A stretch of DNA of 32,282 bases from positions 1 through 32,282 of the forward strand of contig JAOTWB010000029.1 in assembly GCA_029863125.1 (NCBI GenBank), written 5' to 3'. This document shows positions 1 through 6,436 of the stretch, in pieces. The notes under the pieces were generated by a model. The model did no database searches, was not told where the DNA came from, and saw only the letters and a program-made list of their open reading frames with translations. Numbering within the stretch: position 1 is the first letter of the stretch; each line of letters begins with the position of its first letter. A program made the translations under genes and the position numbers. Source of the DNA: Gammaproteobacteria bacterium (GTDB lineage: Bacteria > Pseudomonadota > Gammaproteobacteria > Steroidobacterales > Woeseiaceae).

Positions 1-575
1 CTCAGCTCGACAAAGAGTACGGCCGTGACAATGGCGAGATAGGATACGCCGTTCAAAGCAAATGCAGCGCTGACTCCAAGCGCGGCGATCACAACGCCGG
101 CGATGGCCGGACCGACGAACCGCGACACGTTGAAAGAGACCGCGGTGCTTGCAATCGCGCTCTCGAGTTGTTCTCTGGCGACCAGGTTGGGTACCAGCGT
201 CATGCGCACTGGCGTGTGCGCGCCATCCAGCGCGCCCTGTACGAGCGAAAATGCTGTCAACACACCGATGTTGACCTGCCCAAGCGCTGCGAGTGTAGCG
301 AGCACCAGCATATTTGCCGTACTGCAGGAGTTGATGACGATCGACGCTTTTCGGCGATCGACACGATCGGCCAGCACGCCGAACAGCGGACCGAAGAAGA
401 CGGCGGGCGCAAACTGCGTGAAGGCAACGACGCCCACCCTGAACTCGGAAGCGGTCAATTGCCAGGCGAACTAGCCGAGTGCAACCCGATAGATCCACAG
501 GCCGTGCAGCGAAACCGTGCTGCCGACCAGGTAGATGAGGAAGTTGCGGCTGCTAAGCGCCGAGCTGCTGCTCAC
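1..575 (-). pseudogene. MFS transporter (EntS-like), 5' part, interrupted by an in-frame amber codon
   Basis: Reading the minus strand from a GTG at 575-573 gives a typical MFS_3/EntS-like exporter N-terminus. The first helix is followed by the cytoplasmic loop FGVLADRVDRRKAS, the classic G-x-L-A-D-R-x-x-R-R motif between TM2 and TM3. Further hydrophobic helices run to the left window edge, so the 3' end is missing. Codon 35 (positions 473-471) is TAG in the context RVALG-stop-FAWQL. From memory of the family this position is usually tryptophan, so one G-to-A change (TGG to TAG) would explain it. The frame stays open on both sides of the stop, which argues for a recent nonsense mutation, a base-call error or amber suppression rather than old decay. 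No clear ribosome site precedes the GTG. The gene diverges from the Rieske fusion with 66 bp between starts. A re-start at a downstream internal codon cannot be excluded. Confidence 0.72.
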
Positions 576-641
576 TGAAGCGGTTCGCCATTCTATGGGA
601 GCGTGAGATGGTAGACTCGCTTCGCGGAGGATTTCCAGCTC

Positions 642-2264
642 ATGAAAAAAATAGCAATAAAAAAATGGGACGATCTAGAGGACCGAGTGCCCGACTATGC
701 GCTGGTCGCCGACGTCGACCTCGTAATCGTACGTTACGACGATTCCGTCAGTGTGTTGTACGGCCGCTGCGCACACCGCGGCGCTCTGATGTCGGACGGT
801 CATGTCGACGGCGACAACCTCATATGCGGCGTGCATGGATGGGATTATCGGCTCGCCACTGGCGTCAGCGAATACAACAACAGCGAGACCTTGCCCAAGT
901 TCAATGCCTGGGTCGAAGACGGCCAGGTGCTGGTCGATGAAGACGAAATCGCGGCGTGGGCGAAACAAAACCCCCAGCCCTACAAGCGCGATGCTTATCA
1001 GGGCCTCTACCAGGACCCGGCCGGAATATCGATTGAGCCGCACGTGAAGTTCATTCGCAAACTTGCGAATGAGGGGCTCACAAAAATGGGCCACCACGGT
1101 CCGTCGGCCGCCATGGGCGTGCCGCGCAACAGCCTGCCCGTTTGGGACGACCTGCAGTTCGTCGTCGGCCAGCTGCACAAGCTGCCGCTGCTGGATGACG
1201 AAGCTGTCGGCACCGAGCTCGTCATTGGGCCGCGCGCCAAGAAGCCATTGCGCCTCGATATTCCGCTGTTCGTTTCCGACATGAGTTTCGGCGCCCTGTC
1301 CGAGGAGGCCAAGGTCGCGCTCTCGAAAGGGGCGGAACTCGCGGGCACCGGCATATGCTCGGGCGAAGGCGGCATGCTGCCGGAAGAACAGGCCGCCAAC
1401 TCGCGTTATTTTTATGAACTCGCATCCGCGCGCTTCGGTTTCTCCTGGGACAAGGTGCAAAAAACGCAGGCGTTTCACTTCAAGGGCGGGCAGGGCGCCA
1501 AGACAGGCACCGGCGGACACCTGCCTGGCAACAAGGTGCAGGGTAAGATCGCCGAGGTGCGCCAACTCGAGGAAGGGCAGCCCGCGGTGTCGCCGGCGCG
1601 TTTTCCGGAATGGACGGAGCTCGGCCAGTTCCGCGACTTCGCCGAGGAAGTACGCGACAAGACGGGCGGTATTCCGGTCGGCTTCAAGCTCTCGGCGCAG
1701 CACATCGAGAAAGACATCGACGCTGCACTCGAGATTGGCGTCGACTACATCATTCTGGACGGGCGGGGCGGCGGCACCGGCGCCGCGCCGCTGATCTTCC
1801 GGGACAACATCTCCGTACCGACTATTCCAGCGCTCGCAAGAGCACGACGGCACCTGAACGCGTGCAATGCATCAGACGTGACGCTGATCGCGACGGGCGG
1901 CTTGAGGCACCCGGCGGACTTTGCCAAAGCGATGGCGCTTGGGGCCGACGGTGTCGCCGTCGCAAACGCAGCGATCCAGGCGATCGGTTGCCTCGGCATG
2001 CGTGCGTGTCATACCAACAACTGTCCGGTAGGTATCGCGACACAGAAAGCACATCTTCGCAAACGCCTGCCTGTTGATATTGCGGCAGAACGGCTGGCGC
2101 GGTTCTTAGCGGCGTCAGTGGAGCTGATGCAGGTCCTTGCTCGTGCCGCCGGGCATCGTCACCTGAGCGACTTTTCAGTTGATGATCTCACGACGTTCAA
2201 GGCGGACATGGCGCAGCTCACGGGAGTCGCTTACGGCGGCGTTACGGAACTCAACAAGGCATAG
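642..2264 (+). CDS. Rieske [2Fe-2S] domain fused to an FMN glutamate-synthase-like barrel
   Basis: The 540-residue protein has two parts. Residues 1-105 form a Rieske ferredoxin domain with C43-x-H45 and C62-x2-H65, the four cluster ligands. From about residue 150 to 530 it matches the FMN-binding (beta/alpha)8 domain of glutamate synthase large subunits: SDMSFGALS near 212-220, the GKTGTGG-type glycine segment near 283-292, FKLSAQHIEKDI near 348-359, and DGRGGGTGAAP at 373-383. C450-x5-C456-x4-C461 is the [3Fe-4S] ligand pattern of GltB. There is no glutaminase domain and no GltB C-terminal helix, so this is not a complete glutamate synthase. Inference: a redox flavoprotein passing electrons between the Rieske cluster, the [3Fe-4S] cluster and FMN, with unknown substrate. 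A GGAGG site at 626-630 supports the ATG. The SDR gene starts 11 nt downstream, suggesting one operon. The alternative label, ferredoxin-dependent glutamate synthase-like protein, is weaker. Confidence 0.9.
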   Translation: MKKIAIKKWDDLEDRVPDYALVADVDLVIVRYDDSVSVLYGRCAHRGALMSDGHVDGDNLICGVHGWDYRLATGVSEYNNSETLPKFNAWVEDGQVLVDEDEIAAWAKQNPQPYKRDAYQGLYQDPAGISIEPHVKFIRKLANEGLTKMGHHGPSAAMGVPRNSLPVWDDLQFVVGQLHKLPLLDDEAVGTELVIGPRAKKPLRLDIPLFVSDMSFGALSEEAKVALSKGAELAGTGICSGEGGMLPEEQAANSRYFYELASARFGFSWDKVQKTQAFHFKGGQGAKTGTGGHLPGNKVQGKIAEVRQLEEGQPAVSPARFPEWTELGQFRDFAEEVRDKTGGIPVGFKLSAQHIEKDIDAALEIGVDYIILDGRGGGTGAAPLIFRDNISVPTIPALARARRHLNACNASDVTLIATGGLRHPADFAKAMALGADGVAVANAAIQAIGCLGMRACHTNNCPVGIATQKAHLRKRLPVDIAAERLARFLAASVELMQVLARAAGHRHLSDFSVDDLTTFKADMAQLTGVAYGGVTELNKA

Positions 2265-2275
2265 GGACAATCGAC

Positions 2276-3034
2276 TTGGCAGACTTCGACGGGAAAATAG
2301 CGCTCGTGACGGGCGGAGGATCGGGCATCGGGCGGGCGACCGCGATTGCATTTGCTCGCGAGGGTGCGAGCGTCGTGATCGGCAATCGCAACAGCGACGC
2401 TGGAGCGGCCGTCGTAAAGACCATCAAGAACGAGGGTGGCGAAGCCAGTTTCCTGCGCACCGACGTGTCTTCGGAAGACGACGTCAAAGCACTGATCGGG
2501 CATGCGGTGGCTACCTACGGCCGCCTGGACGTGGCTTTCAACAACGCAGGTATCGGCGGCGCGGGAGGACCGCTTGCGGATCAAACCGTCGACAACTTCG
2601 ACGCGGTCATGAATACCAACGTCAAGGGTGTATGGCTGTCCATGAAGTACGAGATTCCGGAGATGTTGAAAACCGGTGGTGGTGCCATCGTCAACAATTC
2701 ATCCATTGGCGGTCTCCTCGGCTTCGCGGGCGTCGGAATATACAGCGCGTCCAAACACGCGGTGATGGGGTTGACCAGGAGCGCCGCGCTCGAGTACTCG
2801 GCCCACGGCATCCGGGTCAACGCCGTCAATCCCGCCGTAATCCGCACGCCGATGGCGGAAAGTCTTGCCAGAATGAGAAAAGTCAAGCCCGACGATTTCT
2901 CGAAAGCGCATCCGATCGGTCGCATCGGCGAGCCCGAAGAGGTCGCAGCAACGGTGCTGTGGCTTTGTTCCGACAAGGCATCATTTGTGACGGGAACGGC
3001 CACCTGCGTAGATGGCGGCTTCACGATTCAGTAA
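2276..3034 (+). CDS. Short-chain dehydrogenase/reductase (SDR, classical type)
   Basis: This 252-residue classical SDR is an NAD(P)(H)-dependent oxidoreductase of the cytosol. Visible landmarks are the dinucleotide motif TGGGSGIG at 12-19, NNAG at 89-92, the structural Asn in NTNVKG near 115, the catalytic serine in NNSSIGG near 142-143, Y156-x3-K160 (YSASK) and the cofactor-loop NPAVIRTPM. The C-terminus ATCVDGGFTIQ is typical of the FabG-like group. Length is normal. I use the TTG at 2276 because the protein begins immediately before the conserved FDGKIALVTGG strand and no ATG fits. A modest AGGG lies upstream. The gene begins 11 nt after the Rieske/FMN protein, so the two are probably co-transcribed and may act on the same metabolite. 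The substrate cannot be read from the sequence. Confidence 0.92.
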   Translation: MADFDGKIALVTGGGSGIGRATAIAFAREGASVVIGNRNSDAGAAVVKTIKNEGGEASFLRTDVSSEDDVKALIGHAVATYGRLDVAFNNAGIGGAGGPLADQTVDNFDAVMNTNVKGVWLSMKYEIPEMLKTGGGAIVNNSSIGGLLGFAGVGIYSASKHAVMGLTRSAALEYSAHGIRVNAVNPAVIRTPMAESLARMRKVKPDDFSKAHPIGRIGEPEEVAATVLWLCSDKASFVTGTATCVDGGFTIQ

Positions 3035-3095
3035 TGCGCTCGCTAAGCCAGCAGTCAATCATCCTTGGCCTGCAACCGTGGGTAGAAAAGTGTTA

Positions 3096-3752
3096 ATGCT
3101 GGACGCGAAAATTGAGAAAAGCCGGGTTGCGGCCGTTTATCGCAAGATCGCCCCGTCCTATGATCTGTGGGCCCGGCTGACCGAAAGCAAAGCCCGCGAT
3201 CGTTGCCTGGAATTGGCCGACATCGGGGACGGTGAGAATGTACTTGAGGTAGCGGTGGGGACCGGCCTGGCGTTCGAGAGAATCCTGCAAATAAACCCGT
3301 CGGGTCGAAATGAAGGCATCGATTTGACTGAGGCGATGCTGGCGCGCGCCAAGCGCAAAGCCGCCGAGTCAGGAGCGAAAAACTATCGGCTAAGGGTCGG
3401 CGACGCCTATGAGCTGGATTTTCCCAATGACGCGTTTGATGTGCTCATTAACAACTACATGTTTGACCTGCTGCCTGAGCAGGATTTCCCGGCCGTGCTG
3501 GAGGAATTCAAGAGAGTGCTGCGGCCGGACGGGCGGCTGGCCATGGTAAACATGACGCAAGGCGAGCGATGGTACAACGGGATCTGGGAACGTATTTACC
3601 GGATCAACCCGGCATGGCTGGGCGGTTGTCGCGGCGTGTTGCTGCTCCCATATCTGGAGACGTCCGGATTCGTTCAGATCAGGCGCGAGTACGTCTCACA
3701 GTTCACGTTCCCGTCGGAGATCATCTGCGCAAAAACGGGCGGCAGCATGTAG
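3096..3752 (+). CDS. Class I SAM-dependent methyltransferase (UbiE-like)
   Basis: The product is a 218-residue Rossmann-type methyltransferase. The N-terminal YRKIAPSYDLW segment is characteristic of the UbiE/Coq5-like group. Motif I is VLEVAVGTG (residues 49-57), followed by an acidic strand end GIDLTEAML, a motif II-like DAYELDFPNDAFDVLI, and a post-motif LEEFKRVLRPDGRLAMVNM. The C-terminal half is short and substrate specificity is unclear. A longer reading from 3012 would overlap the SDR by 23 nt and adds residues without family similarity, so I prefer the ATG at 3096, though GTG at 3090 is possible. The ribosome site is weak. The stop codon TAG lies in the loop of the hairpin at 3734-3764. 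It is probably the last gene of the run that starts at 642. Methylation of a quinone or similar small molecule is a guess only. Confidence 0.85.
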   Translation: MLDAKIEKSRVAAVYRKIAPSYDLWARLTESKARDRCLELADIGDGENVLEVAVGTGLAFERILQINPSGRNEGIDLTEAMLARAKRKAAESGAKNYRLRVGDAYELDFPNDAFDVLINNYMFDLLPEQDFPAVLEEFKRVLRPDGRLAMVNMTQGERWYNGIWERIYRINPAWLGGCRGVLLLPYLETSGFVQIRREYVSQFTFPSEIICAKTGGSM

Positions 3753-3764
3753 CTGCCGCCCGTT
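3734..3764. terminator. Bidirectional hairpin terminator between convergent genes
   Basis: A perfect 13-bp stem (3734-3746 with 3752-3764, mostly G/C) closes a 5-nt loop. On the minus strand the stem is followed by a run of five T (3735-3731), a normal intrinsic terminator for the ABM-domain gene. On the plus strand only TTCC follows, so termination there may be less efficient. The methyltransferase stop codon (3750-3752) sits at the loop/stem junction, so the hairpin overlaps the coding end. Confidence 0.85.
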
Positions 3765-3784
3765 CCGGGAATTGCCATTCAAGC

Positions 3785-4096
3785 CTAGGAAGCGTGAATG
3801 TTGTAGAAGGTCGAATTAGCGACCTCATAAGAGCGAATCTTCGGCGTGTCCTTGAGCACATCTTCCATTTTCTTGTGAACTGTCGGATACAGGTCTCGCG
3901 CATATTTTTCTGCATGCTCTTTTGTATCCCAGAAACTTAACGCAATCGCTTCGTTCTTTTCTTTGTCAAAAAACGAAAGTTCGTCGCGGAATCCCTTTTG
4001 TTTTTTCAGCATCGGGATGACATCCTTATCAAGCCGTTTATTAAACAAATCAAACTTCTCGGGTTTGAAATGGGCCTTTACCTCTCTGATAAACAT
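3785..4096 (-). CDS. Small ABM-type (antibiotic biosynthesis monooxygenase-like) alpha+beta barrel protein
   Basis: The 103-residue product begins MFIREVKAHFKPEKF and continues with a helix, KKQKGFRDELSFF and IALSFWDTKEHAEKYAR. That beta-alpha-beta-beta order is the dimeric alpha/beta barrel fold of ABM/YgiN-like proteins, whose members include small cofactor-free monooxygenases and haem-degrading enzymes. I chose the ATG at 4096 because AAAGGAGA lies about 5 nt upstream. An upstream in-frame start would add nine unrelated residues. The gene is clearly richer in A+T and lysine codons than its neighbours, hinting at acquisition from another genome. It ends 21 bp from the shared hairpin at 3734-3764 and is transcribed away from the Fnr-like regulator, so that regulator could control it. 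Substrate unknown; a role in quinone or stress chemistry is speculative. Confidence 0.8.
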   Translation of the reverse strand: MFIREVKAHFKPEKFDLFNKRLDKDVIPMLKKQKGFRDELSFFDKEKNEAIALSFWDTKEHAEKYARDLYPTVHKKMEDVLKDTPKIRSYEVANSTFYNIHAS

Positions 4097-4199
4097 GATC
4101 GTCTCCTTTGCGCTGCAACGCATCTCTATTCAGCGGCGACGGGCGGACGCGCAGAGCTCGCCGCAGTACCTATATGATCATCGGTTGCTAAGTAGTGCA

Positions 4200-4213
4200 T
4201 TGACTTTTGTCGG
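4200..4213. promoter_or_regulatory. Possible Fnr/Crp-type half-palindromic operator
   Basis: TTGAC-TTTT-GTCGG resembles the Fnr box TTGAT-N4-ATCAA. The left half and the GTC of the right half agree, while the last two bases do not. Its centre lies about 66 bp upstream of the predicted start of the fnr-like transcript and also upstream of the divergent ABM gene. That would permit autoregulation or control of the neighbour. The match is imperfect and could be chance. Confidence 0.25.
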
Positions 4214-4237
4214 GGTAATTCTAGGTAACTTCCACGA

Positions 4238-4266
4238 TTTTCAGGCGCCGTGCACGCGGCTACAAT
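4238..4266 (+). promoter_or_regulatory. Sigma70-type promoter of the fnr-like gene
   Basis: TTTTCA (4238-4243), a 17-nt spacer and TACAAT (4261-4266) form a good -35/-10 pair. Transcription would start near 4273, downstream of the GTG at 4250. That excludes the longer reading of the gene and agrees with the GAGGAG ribosome site at 4279-4284 before TTG 4292. Confidence 0.6.
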
Positions 4267-4291
4267 CAAAACGTTATCGAGGAGTCGCGTC

Positions 4292-5044
4292 TTGGGTGCC
4301 GCCGAATCGTCCATGGCGGGCGTTCCTGCTTTCCGCCATGCGTGCGGGCTTTGCTCGCTACAGGGATGGTGTTGGCCGCCAGGGCTGCAGGACGGCGACC
4401 TTTGTCGCGTTCATGCCATCGTTCAGCATATCGGCCCCCTGCCGGCAGGTACCCACCTGTTTCGCGTTGACGATCCGTTCACGGCGCTTTATGCCGTGCG
4501 CGGCGGCTGTATCAAGTCTTATACGCTGGACTTGCAGGGGCACGAGCACGTGCGCGATTTTCACCTGCCTGGCGAGCTCGTCGGATTTGATGCGGTATAC
4601 CCGGAGCGGCATCATTTCAACGCGCAGGTCCTGAAGGCCGCTTCGCTGTGTATCATCCCCTACCGCGACATCGCGAGGCTGTCGCGGCAGATACCAGGCC
4701 TGCAAACCAGGATCCTGGCGCTGATGAGCCGGGATTTCGCGCGGCAGCAAAAGTGCGCCGAGGGTCTCGATGCCACGCAGCAAGTCGCGATATTCCTGTT
4801 CGACGTTGAGGCCCGACTGCGGCGCGAATACGAAGTCGAATACGAGTTCGACCTGCCGATGTCGCATGAGAGCATTGCAAACTACCTTCGGTTTTCACCG
4901 GAAACCATCAGCCGCGTCATTTCGAGACTGCAACAAGCCGAAATCATCCGCATCGATCGGGAGCATGTGCAGATTCTTGACGTCGCGCGCCTGGGCCTGA
5001 TTGCCCAAGGCGCTGATCTAAAAAAAACGTCTGCGCGCGCTTGA
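4292..5044 (+). CDS. fnr: Fnr-type [4Fe-4S] oxygen-sensing transcriptional regulator (Crp/Fnr family)
   Basis: With a TTG start at 4292 the protein has 250 residues, the length of Escherichia coli FNR. The N-terminal cluster ligands are C18-x2-C21-x5-C27, the same spacing as FNR C20/C23/C29, and C120 in KAASLCIIPY matches FNR C122. A cyclic-nucleotide-binding-like barrel (LYAVRGGCIKSYTLD, FHLPGELVGFDAV) leads to a dimerisation helix. The winged helix follows, with SHESIANYLRFSPETISRVISRL. The ETISR residues are those FNR uses to read TTGAT half-sites. Expected role: under low oxygen the cluster-bearing dimer switches anaerobic respiration genes. Start choice rests on GAGGAG at 4279-4284 and the promoter at 4238-4266; an alternative ATG lies seven codons further in. 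The convergent CsgG-like gene ends 51 bp away without an obvious strong terminator. Confidence 0.93.
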   Translation: MGAAESSMAGVPAFRHACGLCSLQGWCWPPGLQDGDLCRVHAIVQHIGPLPAGTHLFRVDDPFTALYAVRGGCIKSYTLDLQGHEHVRDFHLPGELVGFDAVYPERHHFNAQVLKAASLCIIPYRDIARLSRQIPGLQTRILALMSRDFARQQKCAEGLDATQQVAIFLFDVEARLRREYEVEYEFDLPMSHESIANYLRFSPETISRVISRLQQAEIIRIDREHVQILDVARLGLIAQGADLKKTSARA

Positions 5045-5095
5045 CAAAAATCATGGACAGACCGAAAACCGGGAAACTGCGCGCGGTGTCAACGA

Positions 5096-6232
5096 CTACT
5101 TCGGTTTCTTCCAGCTTCCTGCAAATTCTAGCGGCGCAGCAGCCTTCGTGCCCTTGACTTTGTCGCCCCTGTCCGGAGTACCACTCAATGACACCGACCT
5201 GGCGATCGAGAATTTTTCCTGTACCTGACTGACTTCAATTTCACCGATCGAGGTGGTGCTACCACCGAGCGATATCCCGGTTTCCGGATCGATCAACTCT
5301 TCGCCCTTTTTCAGCACCTGCAGTCGATCCCCGACCGCCACGGCATCGGCGCCGAGATTGATGTAGATCTGCGCGCCGTCTGCCTTGACGACGGAGCCTT
5401 CGGGCGGTCTCGTTCCCACTTCTTTTATCAGTTCGAAGACGGCCTGGTTAACGCCGGCAATGACGGCCTGGCCGACGGGGGTCTTTGAGTATTCGGACAT
5501 GAAGCCTCCAAGCCCGACATCGCCGATCAGACCAGCGCCGCCAAAAGCGAGGTTGCTTTCCTTGATGACAGCCTCAATCTGTTTGGTAAAGGTTATTTCG
5601 CTGGTCTCCGCGTCGATTAGCCGTATGTTCAAGCCGACTCGCCCGGTGCTGCTGCTGGCCTTGATGCCGCCCAGCAATGGAACTTTGCGTGTCAAAATGC
5701 CGCCAACACCTTTGTCTGTGCCCGATGTGTTGGTTTCGTAATCGGTGACGACCAGCTGCACCAGGTATTCCGCGCCGAGTACGTTGCCCGTTTTTGCGCC
5801 CGAAGGTTTCGCGATGCGGCCCGAGGTTGCCAGGTCCTGCTCCGCAAGGACATCGCCGAGTTCGGTTCTTTCCACGAGCCGAAAGCGACCCGTTTGCGAC
5901 AGCGAATCGATGACGATCGCTTCGATCCCATTTACAGGCACGCCTGTTGTCGAGGCCGAATAATCGACGTTGCCCATCATGGTGGACACAGTGTAAGAAC
6001 TCGTCGAGCTGTTGTTATCGACTTCCAGGACACCAAGCCTGGCCTTACGGCCCGCGTATTCACCCCATTCGATATTCAGGAGGTATTTCGTATCGATATT
6101 GTCGACTCGCTCCGGTAGCGGTGATTTTTCTTTTTCGCCAACGGAATACGCCACGTAATCGGCGGCAGCATGCTGCGTTCCGGCGAGCGCCAGGATGAGT
6201 GTCAGAACAATTGAAAATCGTCTGAAAATCAT
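5096..6232 (-). CDS. Exported CsgG-domain protein
   Basis: A 378-residue protein with a cleavable signal peptide (hydrophobic residues 8-24 ending AAADY). Its body matches CsgG/HfaB-like proteins: RARLGVLEVDN-type first strand, IVIDSLSQTGRFRLVERTELGDVLAEQ, VLGAEYLVQLVVTDYE, LNIRLIDAETSEI and the late segment QAVFELIKEV. CsgG proper is an outer-membrane lipoprotein forming the curli secretion pore. This protein has no lipobox cysteine, is longer at the C-terminus (about residues 280-378, a beta-rich tail with GDRLQVLKKGEELIDPETG and GEIEVSQVQEKF), and has no csgA, csgB, csgE or csgF genes nearby. It is therefore probably a periplasmic or outer-membrane protein of different use. An AGGAGA ribosome site sits 7 nt before the ATG. 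The leader carries the inverted repeat at 6251-6270. Confidence 0.88.
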   Translation of the reverse strand: MIFRRFSIVLTLILALAGTQHAAADYVAYSVGEKEKSPLPERVDNIDTKYLLNIEWGEYAGRKARLGVLEVDNNSSTSSYTVSTMMGNVDYSASTTGVPVNGIEAIVIDSLSQTGRFRLVERTELGDVLAEQDLATSGRIAKPSGAKTGNVLGAEYLVQLVVTDYETNTSGTDKGVGGILTRKVPLLGGIKASSSTGRVGLNIRLIDAETSEITFTKQIEAVIKESNLAFGGAGLIGDVGLGGFMSEYSKTPVGQAVIAGVNQAVFELIKEVGTRPPEGSVVKADGAQIYINLGADAVAVGDRLQVLKKGEELIDPETGISLGGSTTSIGEIEVSQVQEKFSIARSVSLSGTPDRGDKVKGTKAAAPLEFAGSWKKPK

Positions 6233-6250
6233 GTTCTTGTCTCCTATTTT

Positions 6251-6270
6251 ATAAGGCCGTATGTCCTTAT
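6251..6270. promoter_or_regulatory. Short inverted repeat in the leader of the CsgG-domain gene
   Basis: ATAAGG (6251-6256) and CCTTAT (6265-6270) form a 6-bp stem with an 8-nt loop, 19 bp upstream of the minus-strand ATG and just before the AGGAGA site. The surrounding DNA is AT-rich. It could be an operator or an mRNA hairpin near the ribosome site, but it is short enough to be fortuitous. Confidence 0.3.
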
Positions 6271-6436
6271 TTTTATTGGTATTAAGTCAAGACAACGACA
6301 AAATAGTACTCCCTCTCGGACCGCTTTCCCAGTCGCAGCTCCGGCACGGCTTTAGCGGCCAACGGGCACGCGGTCCGGGCGGTATCCTGTTTATACTGCC
6401 GGTATTCGCAAATGCGCAGGTATCGGGGAGCGCAGC

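Noticed and set aside
675..1853. Long antisense ORF (392 codons) opposite the Rieske/FMN gene
   Set aside because: It mirrors the codon structure of the plus-strand gene, is rich in Arg/Ala/Leu without motifs, and the plus-strand protein has clear family signatures.
4250..4291. GTG start for the Fnr-like gene
   Set aside because: It lies upstream of the predicted transcription start and has no ribosome site; TTG 4292 has GAGGAG and gives the usual cysteine numbering.
5041..5092. TTGACA ... TGTCAA inverted words between convergent fnr-like and CsgG-like genes
   Set aside because: Six-base arms separated by 40 nt; too weak for a terminator call.
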